NCBI GenBank assembly: GCA_030142905.1
Contig: JASJOG010000656.1
Coordinates: 1-64,000, forward strand
DNA length: 64,000 nt
Reading direction: 5' to 3'
DNA from: Heliopora coerulea
Taxonomy: Eukaryota; Cnidaria; Anthozoa; Scleralcyonacea; Helioporidae
Part shown: piece by piece, positions 54,477 to 64,000 of the stretch
Layout: the number at the start of each line of letters is the position of its first letter
How positions within the stretch are numbered: position 1 is the stretch's first letter
Position numbers and translations under genes: made by a program
Notes under the pieces: generated by a model
The model's input: the letters and a program-made list of their open reading frames with translations, nothing else
Databases searched by the model: none
What the model was told of the DNA's origin: nothing

Positions 54477-54773
54477 CTCCAGAGAAACCACCCAGCAACG
54501 TCCTTATGGTTAACACCACATGGTCAACTATAACAGTACAATGGTTTCCTCCACCATCTGATTCAGTTCCTGGAATTATTCGATGGTATAATCTAACGTA
54601 TCGAAATCTAAATGGCAGTGACAGCAATGTGAAAACACTTCAGTTTGATGCCACTGTTACATCACACAAGCTGGAAAATTTAGCTGGTCTAACATTGTAC
54701 GAAATAAATGTCACTGCTTTTACGATATTGCCTGGACCGTGGAGTAGTACTCTTGCGATAACTAACGAGGGAG
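54477..54773 (+). CDS. FN3 domain 3 (duplicated pair, copy 1)
   Basis: A 99-codon, 1-1 exon: PEKPPSNVLMVNTTWSTITV, WFPPPSDSVPGIIRWYNLTY and LYEINVTAFTILPGPWSS. About three quarters identical, by eye, to FN3 domain 5, with the same exon length. Confidence 0.94.
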
Positions 54774-55828
54774 GTTAGTGAGTTTGATACGGGGTTCTAC
54801 GTCGGTAGGTTTAAATGCAATCGCGATTATGTATCCAGACATCGGTGAATGAAAAAGAAATGTAAAATTCACTGCCCAGTAGCCGCTGTTTTTGAAGTCT
54901 TTTGATACAGCCGTTCGAAATCCAATTTATATTTCTAATCCAGTCATCACTGAAGGAAGTTTCTTTAAATAGTTCGGAGGCTACTCAAGAAATTTTTCAT
55001 CGAAGGGTGCCTGAATTTAAAGATTAGTAAGGTTGACGCGATTCTATATTGACATAAAACACGCTGAAGTTGTGATCTCATAAACTTTCAAATCTGAATT
55101 TCTATTAGTAATCACATTACACTTCAGGTGGATATGTTAGGAAAGACTGGATGAGATCTGTGTAATAATAAATGCGAATAACATACTGCGTAGGAATAAC
55201 TTCCTTTCAATTTTGGTTGTAAAATTGTGGCGTGACCACGAGGAAGTCGTGGGGCTACACTCTTTCCTCAAAGATTCATCCAGAAATCTGGGGATAACCA
55301 GTTAATGCTACTTAAACATCAACATTCTGTCAAGTTCGAGTCTTGGGTCGTACCCGGAAATTCTCAAGTGCACACTTTTGTTACTTCATAGAACTTAGCT
55401 ATGGTGTCCAAAACATTATAGATAGATCGGTAATTCTAGCAGGCTAGCTTGAACCTATTGAGTTGGTGTCGAGGGAATTGCAAAGATTGCAAATGATTGA
55501 GAGAATTGCAATGATTCCTGTCGAATAATGAATCATCTGGTCTAAAGTTCTCTTATGAACTTTCAAATGTCTTTTAAAAACAATGCTCCTAGTTAGGTAG
55601 TAGGTACAGCATCTAATCCGGCACAAGCGCCAGCTAAGAGCTCATTTTGTAATTGTTTGGAAGCTGTATAATTGAGTAGAAATTACGAGGCTAATGTTAT
55701 GGAGTTTTTTTTCTATCAGCAACATGAGAATTTCGAAATTTAACTCTATCCAAACTGGAGGAGCGGAAAAAACCTGGGTTAGCCAACCTGAAATTAACCG
55801 ACTTCGTATCTTCTGCTCTCTTTTACAG
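54774..55828. other. Intron, homologous in part to 57679-58636
   Basis: About 55020-55060 (AGTAAGGTTGACGCGATTCT) matches about 57911-57950 (AGTGAGGTTGATGCTATTCT), showing the duplication included intron sequence. Confidence 0.6.
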
Positions 55829-56131
55829 CTCCTGGGATCGCACCAAGTAACGTATCCTGGCTCGTTGTCAATTCCACAGCTCTTAAGATGAAGTGGTCGA
55901 GTATTCCTCGACCTCTCTGCAATGGAATCATACTGGGATATCGTATTTTTATTTGGAGACAGTCAGAAGGCAACCAGTCTTCGTTCAACATAACGGGCCC
56001 CTCTACAACCTCAGTCGCACTAGTTGATGATCTAGAAAAGTGGACGAATTACTGTGGACAAATAGCGGGCTTTACAAGGGTTGGTGATGGTCTTCGATCC
56101 CTCGTCACATGTAGCCGAACGCTTGAAGATG
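55829..56131 (+). CDS. FN3 domain 4 (duplicated pair, copy 1)
   Basis: A 101-codon, 1-1 exon: IAPSNVSWLVVNSTALKMKW, NGIILGYRIFIWRQSEGN and LEKWTNYCGQIAGFTRVGDG. Closely similar to FN3 domain 6, with the same exon length. Carries the LEKWTxYC motif. Confidence 0.94.
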
Positions 56132-57381
56132 GTAACTTTTAATTTCTTATCATATTTATGTAAATCATTCAAGAGCCTTTTGTGGGGAGCGTTCATTTAA
56201 GTAAAAATGTATTTATGTTCAGTACACACTGCCCATGCACGTTGAATGATATCGCTTTTAATTAACGGTTTTTACAATCTCTTGGATTAACATTGGTTGA
56301 AGTATTAGTCGTGGCCTAACGTCCGAAAACAGGTTGTCGAAAGAACTGCTGGAACGTTGGTAATAGCGCCGCGAGAGAGAGATCAATTATAAATCAAGGC
56401 AATTTTTTCTCGGGGAATATTTCCCTTCCATCCAAAACTGTTTGGACAAGACTATTCCCTTTAATTTGCCATTTTGGATAAACGCGACCTGTGATTGATC
56501 ACGTGTCCGTTCATTCAGTGGAGCTATCTGTAGGCCTTATTGGGCTGTGCCTAAGGCCACAGCAATATATCGATGATCATATTTCAAAGTGAGGCTGTCA
56601 GGTATAACATGACCAAATTTTATACGAACATGTGTTAAGAAGAGTGTCAATAGAATAAGGTAAATAAGGCTCTGCGAAGTAGCCCGGAGAAAAGAAGATA
56701 ACTTAAAATGGATTGGAGCGCAATGAGTCTCGAGTGTTCAAGAATAATTTTAGATCTTCGGATCAACGGCACCTCAGTAATGAGGCAAACAAATTACGCA
56801 CTACGCAACTTTGGAACTGGGTATGATTTGAGTTCACGAAGAGTAGTTGAGACGAAATTGTTGTTTTCGTTGTTGTTGTTGTTGTTGTTGTTACTGTAGT
56901 AACTCCAATTCAATTATTATTATTATCATTATTATTATTATTATGTGTTCGTAGTCTATTTTTTTAGCTATTTATGCTGTTCATCTTATAAAGCAGGGTC
57001 CAAATTTTGGGCCTAAGGTTTTATAATGATAATGTAACTTAATCGACAGTACTCTCCGCAATATGTGGGCTGTTATTATTATTATTATTATTAGTAGTAG
57101 TAGTAGTAGTATTAATATTACTTATATTATTGATATTATTAATATTATTATTATCGCTGATTTAATCAAATAATATGTAAATTAGGTTATGCCATGGAGT
57201 TTAAGAACTACTTGACGGTTCACGGTGTTTGATCTCTGGCCAACAGTCCACAGCCATGGAAAGCCTAATGTAAAGAATAATGCCAAACGAATGACAAATA
57301 ACGTTCGTTTTCAGGCCTGTTGGTATATCTACCTCGAACACTCATCTTTTGGACGCTGATATTTCTTTCTATGATTTCTAG
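56132..57381. other. Intron with ATT/GTT simple repeats
   Basis: About 56860-56890 is (GTT)n; about 56915-57150 is ATT/AGT-rich. No exon recognised. Confidence 0.65.
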
Positions 57382-57678
57382 CTCCTGAGGAACCACCCAG
57401 CAACATCACTGTTATTGACACCACATGGTCAACTATTGAAGTACAATGGTTTCCTCCTCTCTCCCATTCGGTTCCTGGCATTGTTCGACAGTATAATCTA
57501 ACTTATAGGAATTTAAACTACAGTGATCAAGATGTTAAAACACTTCAGTTTAATGCCACTGTTACATCACGTAGGCTGGAAAATTTAGTTGGTCTAACAT
57601 TGTACGAAATAAAAGTCACAGCTTTCACGATATTGCCTGGACCATGGAGTAACACTCTTGTGCTAACCGACGAAGGAG
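57382..57678 (+). CDS. FN3 domain 5 (duplicated pair, copy 2)
   Basis: Ninety-nine codons, 1-1: PEEPPSNITVIDTTWSTIEV, HSVPGIVRQYNLTYRNL and LYEIKVTAFTILPGPWSN. Paralogue of FN3 domain 3. Confidence 0.94.
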
Positions 57679-58636
57679 GTGAGTGGATTTGAAATGGGCT
57701 ATACTTGTTCACCTATGTTAAATATTGATGATCCAGCAACGAAACGTAGGATATCCTGGCTATCCAAGGCCCGTTTTAAACCATTCGTCACACACTCGCG
57801 AAAGAGAGTTTTAACAGCGTTCGCCTTTATCCACCAGCTGCAACTGAACCACGTTTGTTTGAACAGTCTCATGAAGATTCTAGAAATTTGTGGCAAAGAG
57901 TACCACAAGTAAGAGATCAGTGAGGTTGATGCTATTCTATGTTGACAGCAAACATACTCGAACAGGCTATCCACGAAAGCAGAACCAGTATCCATGTCTT
58001 GCCTAAGTTCTTCCAACTTGCATTCGATTATTAGTTTTAAATCCATGGTAAGGAGGGGCTGTATACTTACGGGAACATCCTGTGTCTATTACTATACGCA
58101 GCCATTAGTAAATGGCAAACTCCTTGAACTCCTTAAAAGATATCAAGTGGAGATATCAACTCCATTTTGAAGGCACCTTATGTGAGAAACATGGGAATAA
58201 ATATCTCAATTATTTCTACGTGAAACTCCCCCTTGATACAGCCGCTCATTATCGTCTTGAATTCGGTAAAAGTTTTTGTCTAACATTTTTTTATTTGAAG
58301 TTAAAGATAATGTACTGCCGATTAACGATATCAAGGTTCCAAAAAAAATCTATTGGCCAGCCCACATGAGCGACGCGATTCCACATTTAAGGCTAGCTCT
58401 AAAAAGATTCAAGATCCCTTCATGATTCATGATCTTTCCTGGGACAGTGACTCAATTTAAACGTGATTTAACGCGCTAGTGCATGGGTTAATCGTAAGAA
58501 GTTCTTTGACAGTATTTAAAAACCAGAAATAAAAAAGAGAGAAAAATAAAAAGAAAAAGTAATAGAAAAGAGCAAACCTAAATGATACCTTGCGTAGCAA
58601 TTGTAAATCAACTGCCTCTTCTGTGTTCTCCGACAG
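57679..58636. other. Intron, partly homologous to 54774-55828
   Basis: See FN3 domain 3. No exon recognised; the 57699-58046 minus-strand open frame has no domain. Confidence 0.55.
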
Positions 58637-58939
58637 CTCCAGTTATCGCACCGAGTAACGTATCCTGGCTCAATGTCAGTTCTACCGCTCTTAAGATGAC
58701 GTGGTCTGGTATTCCTTCACCTCTCCGAAATGGAATCATTCGGGGATATCGCATTTTTGTTTGGAAACATTCAGAAGGCAACGAGTCTTCGTTCAACACA
58801 ACGGTCCCCTCTACACCTCTAGTTGCACAAATCGATAGTCTGGAAAAATGGACGAACTACTGTGGTCAGATTGCGGCCTTTACAAGGATTGCCTATGGCC
58901 CACGTTCGCTCGTCGTATGTGGCCAAACGTCAGAGGATG
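58637..58939 (+). CDS. FN3 domain 6 (duplicated pair, copy 2)
   Basis: One hundred and one codons, 1-1: IAPSNVSWLNVSSTALKMTW, RNGIIRGYRIFVWKHSEGN and LEKWTNYCGQIAAFTRIAYG. Paralogue of FN3 domain 4. The open frame continues past the GTAAAG donor to 59403, but that part has no domain and is intronic. Confidence 0.94.
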
Positions 58940-59626
58940 GTAAAGCTTTTTATACAGTAATGTTTTTTTCCTTAACGTTCCGAATGAGGTCTAATTTTCA
59001 GGGGGGAAAAAAGAATAGCTTACGACATGCAGTCTCATTCTGTTACGTACCGCAATACACTTTTTATAACTTGTTAAAATTTTTTGCACGTGTAATTGAA
59101 GATAGAAGTTTGTTTTTGCTGTTAAACGATGTAGTTTTTCATACCACTTGCGACAACCACTTGCGTGGCAAATTGCGTCGTACAAATATCGCCTTATGCG
59201 AAAATATATTTGTAATACATTTGCTGGGTCCACACACATTGTTTGATGATCTACGATATGATCGCCAGTCCCTGCGTTTCTCGTCTGAAGCATTAATATA
59301 CGTCGAGGCAATTATTCCAAAATTTAAACGCACTTTTTTAATGGGGATAAAAACCTTAGAACATTGGAGATTTTCGACGGTTTTTAGTTTTGGAGAAATT
59401 TGAAATTTTGACTTAACGGAGCGTCCTGTTCATATAGTATCCTAATTATGATTTCATTAGCACACATGACGTCTTTATCAGTAAAGAAATTCGGGATTGT
59501 AATACATTTCCAGCTTCGACAAGTTTCTTTTTGACGTTCACTTTTATGTTACCTTAATTCAACTAGACTTTTACTATGAAGAATTCATTTCACTTAATTT
59601 TTCTTTTGTCTTTATTTTAACATTAG
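58940..59626. other. Intron, nothing recognised
   Basis: Open read-through of the previous exon only. Confidence 0.5.
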
Positions 59627-59926
59627 CACCTGAAGTGCCTCCAACTAACCTAAACGTCTCAAACATCACTTGGAATACTTTCAACTTGAGGTGGGATAGA
59701 ATCAACTCATCATTTATTCCTGGAATCTTGCGATCATATCGCATATCTTACAAAATCATAGATCCAGGTTTTGGTAATGTGAACCAATCATTTATTGTAA
59801 ACAGTCGCGCTACTTCTGCTACTGTAACAGGGTTATATGGACTGACTAATTACGAGGTGATGGTAGCTGGAGTAACGGTAATAGATGGTCCAAGTGGTTT
59901 TATCCATGTCCGAACTGAAGAAGGAG
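59627..59926 (+). CDS. FN3 domain 7
   Basis: One hundred codons, 1-1: PEVPPTNLNVSNITWNTFNL, IPGILRSYRISYKIIDPG and VTGLYGLTNYEVMVAGVT. Resembles domains 3 and 5 more than 4 and 6 (PxxPPxN start, PGIxRxY strand). Confidence 0.93.
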
Positions 59927-60471
59927 GTAAGAGAACTTTAAATTTGGAATTCGAAACTAGGAAAGAAGTCAGGTTGACATTAACCGTAATAAAGTAATTG
60001 TTTTGGGGGGAACTAACAGATGTCAGTTGAATTTTGAACTTTATTGCCCAAAACTACGTATTAACATTATTTTTGGACAAAAAGCTCATTCTCATCGCCT
60101 TACCACCACTATTCAATATCTATCGACTATTAGCTATCGTGTTGTGTTGCCAAACAGAAGCAGTTTTGGCATTTGACTACGAGTTAGTTACAATTAGTCC
60201 GACAGTTGGCCGCCATGCATGAAAGGGTGGGTAAATGCGCAAGTGCATATTTTGTGTGATTTGAATTGTTAGTGGGTAAATTGGATGGTCAGTTATTTGG
60301 TTGATTAGTCAGGGAGATAGTTCGATAGGTTGCCAAGTTGGGTGGTTGGCAAAATAGGCACACATACAGGTTTCCAAATAACTAATTAAACGACTGACCA
60401 ACAAATTAACTAACTGGTTAAACTGATGTGCTAATCTACCATATTATCCTGTTCTTTTAATATCGTTTCAG
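59927..60471. other. Intron, nothing recognised
   Basis: No feature supported. Confidence 0.5.
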
Positions 60472-60768
60472 TTCCTACGATGCCTCCAGCTGCATTTAAT
60501 AGTTCTGATCAATCGTCTACGAGCATCTCACTTACTTGGCATGAAATTTCTGCCCCGTACAGAAACGGAATAATTAAGGGATATGAGATTACATACGAAG
60601 AAGAAGGAACTATAAATGAAACAAAGACTTCTGTTATCGGAGCTGGTGTTCTTTCAGCGACTTTTTATGACGTTCTCCCGTATACTTACTATGAATTTAC
60701 TCTGCATGGCTTTACATCAAAAGGAAATGGAGTGAAAGGTCATTTAAGGATCCGCACAGCTGAAGGAA
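60472..60768 (+). CDS. FN3 domain 8
   Basis: Ninety-nine codons, 1-1: MPPAAFNSSDQSSTSISLTW, YRNGIIKGYEITYEEEG and YTYYEFTLHGFTSKGNG. All FN3 strands are recognisable. Acceptor TTTCAG, donor GTAAGA. Confidence 0.93.
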
Positions 60769-62925
60769 GTAAGAACAGATAATAATGATCAATCCATTTA
60801 AATAAATAATTAACTAACAAACTACGAGACATTCTTAGATACTTTGATGCATTGAATTAAGGTTTATATTACCTGGAATGATTTGAAACGATGATTTCTA
60901 ATGTAAAAGATCTGGCAAAGAGCTGACACGAGTCAGTCTTTTAAGCATGGCTAAATATGTATAACGAGTCATCGTTAAAAATGGTATCTGGCAACATCTC
61001 TTGTGCTGATTCTTGCCGTTCTTTATTTCGTTGATCCGGGCTTTTTGAGAGATTATCTGCAGTAGCAATGCTCTGGCAAACAAATATTGACTGCTGAAAA
61101 CATGGACAACTTCTTATCAATTGTTTAAAAAACGATTGGTTTAACATTTGATTAGTGGAAATTTTTTATATGTTCTGAAGGTAATAGAAAGAAAGATTGA
61201 AATATTCTTTAACCGACGTTTACTGGATTCACCAAGACGTTATCTTGTGAAATTTGGTAGAGTATGATAAACCAATATATACTTGCCTAAGACGAAAGAT
61301 TAGCTGGTAATCCGGAATCAGTGCTAACTGGTCTGTGAACAGGTTGCCCAAGCTGGATCTTGCACTTTATATTTAGCGATCAAATATATCCAGACTTGAA
61401 GTTCTTTTGTTGACTAGACTTTTAAAAATGAAACCTTGAAGGTTGTATTCCAGGACTCTTATATCTAAGTGGCTATTCATCTTGTTTGTCACGAAACTTT
61501 TTGTCAAAAATACGGTAATTAGAAAGATTTAATGCTGCAAAACTGTCAAAGTTAGTCGCCGACCTGCCAATCAACAACAGATAATTTTTAATCGATCTCC
61601 AGGTATTTATATCACAAAGGACAAGGCGACCATGTTGGTTTACCGAAGAAAAAAAAAAAGAATTAATTGAAAAATCTATTATTGTACTATATCAGAAAAC
61701 CGCCGTGAAAATCATCAGTATACTTTATCCAGAAAAGGTGATGACCAATCAAATCGACAACTGAATGTGTAAATAGCTCATTATTTGATGATTATGATTC
61801 CTATGAGTCTGCATTATTGATCTTTTTGGCAGAGGAAAGTTTAGATATCACTTGTACATCTCTAAAGACCTTTTTCATAATGGCAACCTGTTTACAAATT
61901 CTTTTATAAACATCTTAAATATCCTTACTAGCCTCGTTCTGGAGCAAAGATTCTTTTGAATTACAAACACCAGAATGAGGCCAGTATGGCTAATTTGCAT
62001 GCTCCTAAAAGAATATTTAAACACTCCTATTATGAAAGTGGTCAGTAGGTCGATGATACCGGTATATAATCACGTATCGGTTTTGTCGGTTTCGCTTTTT
62101 TAGTTATGCCGGTATATATTGACCTGTTTGATATAGCTAAATTGTCATGCAATATGCCACAATCGCCGATACTAACCCATAAGCACCGGTCTCTGGGCAC
62201 GGATATGATACAGGTGTGAACATTTTGGGTTGATTGCAATTTTTTTGTACTAACTGCTAACAAAAAGTACCAAGCGTTTCATCAGATATCAGTGCACCAT
62301 TCATTCAGATGTATATTTTCATGGCTTAAAACTTGGTATCAGTTCCAACATCAGTCCCAATTCTCTCCTTGTTACAGCATGTACATAAAGGGTTAGTTCA
62401 ATAACATTTGTAGAAAAAAGAAAAATTAGAATTCGATCAGGAAAAGGAACCTTGCTCCAGGAATTATGGAATCCAATTTGGGTTTTTTCCAGGCTTATAT
62501 TGATCCCTTAGGGAAAGTTGATATAAGGAAAGTTGTGCCGGTATATCGATGTGTGATATCCCTTTGGCTTATATCGACCATTCCTTATATCAACTTCAAC
62601 AAGCAAAGTATTCTCACTCCCAAATAACAAAGAATATTTCTAATTCCAAAGGTTTCTAAACCTATCTAATTCCATAGGTTTCTAAACCTATCCTGTGGTA
62701 TAAGATGAAGAAAAATTTGTCGAACAAAAACAGCTTCAAATTTTCACCAAAGAACGGTTGTATTTGTCTGCACCCAAGATACGGGTACAGTTCAAGGACT
62801 TCAGTATATGAACAAACTTTTTACAAATTATGGTTATCTTCGGCAGTAATGATCGATGCTTTTTAAGACCATATGTTTTACACAATACTTCAATACATAA
62901 AAGGATATTTTCTTTTTTTTTCCAG
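60769..62925. other. Intron with copy A of a 325-bp direct repeat
   Basis: Carries the repeat at 62054-62377. Otherwise nothing recognised. Confidence 0.6.
62054..62377. repeat. Dispersed direct repeat, copy A
   Basis: About 90 percent identical by eye to 63356-63675. Shared blocks include GATACCGGTATATAAT, TAAATTGTCATGCAATATGC, ATTTTTTTGTACTAACTGC and CAGTGCACCATTCATTCAGA. Confidence 0.85.
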
Positions 62926-63234
62926 TTCCAACCGTCTCGCCAAAAAACGTCACTGGCACCAACTTCACTAGTCCGACCTCTGTTTTCATTGCGTGGAATC
63001 CACTTACTAGTCAAGAACTTCAGGGAACTCTAAGAGGTTATGCCATTAGATACAGACCATTTTCGGTTGCAGATGAGGAATTGACCAACAAACCAACCGA
63101 AATAGTCAAAGTTATTTATTCAAATGCCAATAGTCACATATTGACCGGCTTATCCACCTTTACAACGTACACTATCTCAGTGGCAGCCATGTCTGGCGGC
63201 GGTATTGGAGTTTATAGTAACCTTCTTTATGTTG
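62926..63234 (+). CDS. FN3 domain 9
   Basis: One hundred and three codons, 1-1: PTVSPKNVTGTNFTSPTSVF, IAWNPLTSQELQGTLRGYAI and LTGLSTFTTYTISVAAMSGG. Clear FN3 (W-x-P, L-x-G-Y-x-I-R-Y, L-x-x-x-T-x-Y-x-I-x-V). The frame is open only in the spliced phase, after a strong CTTTTTTTTTCCAG acceptor; donor GTAAGT. It ends in phase 1, so the gene continues beyond the window. Confidence 0.93.
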
Positions 63235-64000
63235 GTAAGTAAGATACGACACAGTGAGAAAATGAATAATTAACAGGTAGTGGACTAGGTTTAGCAAAAT
63301 ATGTAGATATATCAGTCACCGCTGAAAAATCATGACATTTTGCAATAACAGAGTTTGATACCGGTATATAATGACCTATCGGTTTGTCAGTTTCGTTTTT
63401 TAGTTATGCCGGTATATTGACTTGTTCAATATAGCTAAATTGTCATGCAATATGCCACGATCCCTGATACTAACCCATTGAGCACCGGTTTCTGGGCATG
63501 AATATGGTAAAGGTGCGGACGTTTTGGGTTAATTTCAATTTTTTTGTACTAACTGCTAACATAAAGATCCAAACGTTTCATCAGACATCAGTGCACCATT
63601 CATTCAGACGCATATTTTCATGACTTAAAACTTGGTATCAGTTCCAATATCAGTCCTAATTCTCTCCTTGTTATATACTTTTAGTTTAACTGTAAGTTAT
63701 CTTTGACTTACCGTAAAATCTTTTTTGATAACTTGGCCGAACAAACCTTGCTTACGGAGAAGTGTAATGTGCATGAGCAAAGTATTACATGCAGCAAAAT
63801 AATGTTGTGCAAGCCACTGCACGTGAGCAGACCGTTATTTGCAGGCAGTTATTTGCATGTGACTTTATGGATTTTCAACCAATCAAAAAGGTGAGAAAAA
63901 ATATATCGAATAATAAATTCACATGGCCAGACTATAGACGAATGGAGTGGATAGGTTATTTTTTTCTAGAAGATCTTTTTTTTAGTGTAAAGTGTCTTAT
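63235..64000. other. Intron running out of the window, with repeat copy B
   Basis: Positions 63356-63675 are copy B of the direct repeat. No exon, stop codon or polyadenylation site was identified. Confidence 0.6.
63356..63675. repeat. Dispersed direct repeat, copy B
   Basis: Partner of 62054-62377. The two copies flank FN3 domain 9 in the same orientation. Confidence 0.85.

Larger units (their letters stand above)
1135..63234 (+). other. Giant modular extracellular-protein gene, about 47 exons, open at both ends
   Basis: This entry spans all exons annotated separately below. I joined them because they share one strand, have clean AG/GT boundaries and, with two exceptions (the weak phase-0 donor at 1239 and domain-internal junctions of phase 0 or 2), use phase-1 introns so that every junction stays in frame. 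The assembled product is ILEI, half LamG, CTLD, F5/8C, FReD, 2x F5/8C, Cys-rich module, FReD-CTLD-CTLD twice, FReD, half LamG, MAM, LamG, SEA and 9x FN3. All of these are extracellular folds. Symmetric 1-1 exons are the classical substrate of exon shuffling. No signal peptide, membrane segment, start or stop codon was found. It could instead be two or more adjacent genes on the same strand, since phase 1 is shared throughout; cDNA would decide. Confidence 0.75.

Noticed and set aside
58940..59403. Open frame continuing beyond FN3 domain 6
   Set aside because: Read-through past a good GTAAAG donor. No domain, and the paralogous exon 55829-56131 ends at the same point.
1..64000. CRISPR arrays, bacterial operons, riboswitches
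   Set aside because: Repeats here are simple sequence, foldbacks or transposon ends. Gene structure is clearly spliced eukaryotic.

Overview
The window reads as nuclear DNA of an animal, most likely an anthozoan cnidarian such as a stony coral or sea anemone. It is AT-rich and full of introns, microsatellites, Penelope-like retroelement remnants, foldback repeats and TA-flanked DNA transposons. Its coding content is domains of secreted or cell-surface metazoan proteins. Nothing bacterial was seen. The organism call is an inference from this mix.

Almost all recognisable coding sequence is on the + strand and fits one very large gene that is open at both ends. I traced about 47 candidate exons from about 1135 to 63234. 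They total about 11.5 kb of coding sequence, or about 3,800 residues. Introns between domains are all phase 1; introns inside domains are phase 0, 1 or 2, and each junction joins in frame. The domain order is: ILEI/FAM3-like; first half of a laminin-G/ConA-like domain; C-type lectin domain (CTLD); F5/8C (discoidin); short basic linker; fibrinogen C-terminal domain (FReD); two more F5/8C domains; linker; an unrecognised Cys-rich module; FReD; CTLD; linker; CTLD; FReD; CTLD; CTLD; FReD; second half of a laminin-G-like domain; MAM; Cys-knot-like mini-exon; complete laminin-G-like domain; SEA; then nine FN3 domains. No signal peptide, start codon, transmembrane segment or stop codon was identified, so both termini lie outside the window. 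That all exons form one transcript is inferred from strand, spacing and phase; no transcript data were available.

Internal duplication built part of the gene. A FReD-CTLD-CTLD cassette (20893-28159) recurs at 35106-38267 with nearly identical exon lengths. A two-exon FN3 pair (54477-56131) recurs at 57382-58939, and its introns are still alignable. The copies have diverged: one CTLD has lost its EPN sugar-binding motif while its sister keeps it, and one FReD is split by an intron holding a 650-bp foldback element.

Mobile DNA occupies much of the remainder. There are two Penelope-like remnants encoding GIY-YIG endonuclease fragments (174-885 and 6640-7850), with inverted terminal repeats carrying hammerhead-like motifs. 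A 5.97-kb element with terminal inverted repeats (28675-34644) carries a decayed transposase-like gene. There is also a 501-bp TA-flanked MITE (43624-44124), several long hairpins, tRNA-like SINE heads and many simple repeats.

The likely role of the protein is extracellular recognition or adhesion, given three sugar- or ligand-binding folds (CTLD, FReD, F5/8C), a potentially self-cleaving SEA domain and an FN3 stalk. The ligand and the cell type are unknown.
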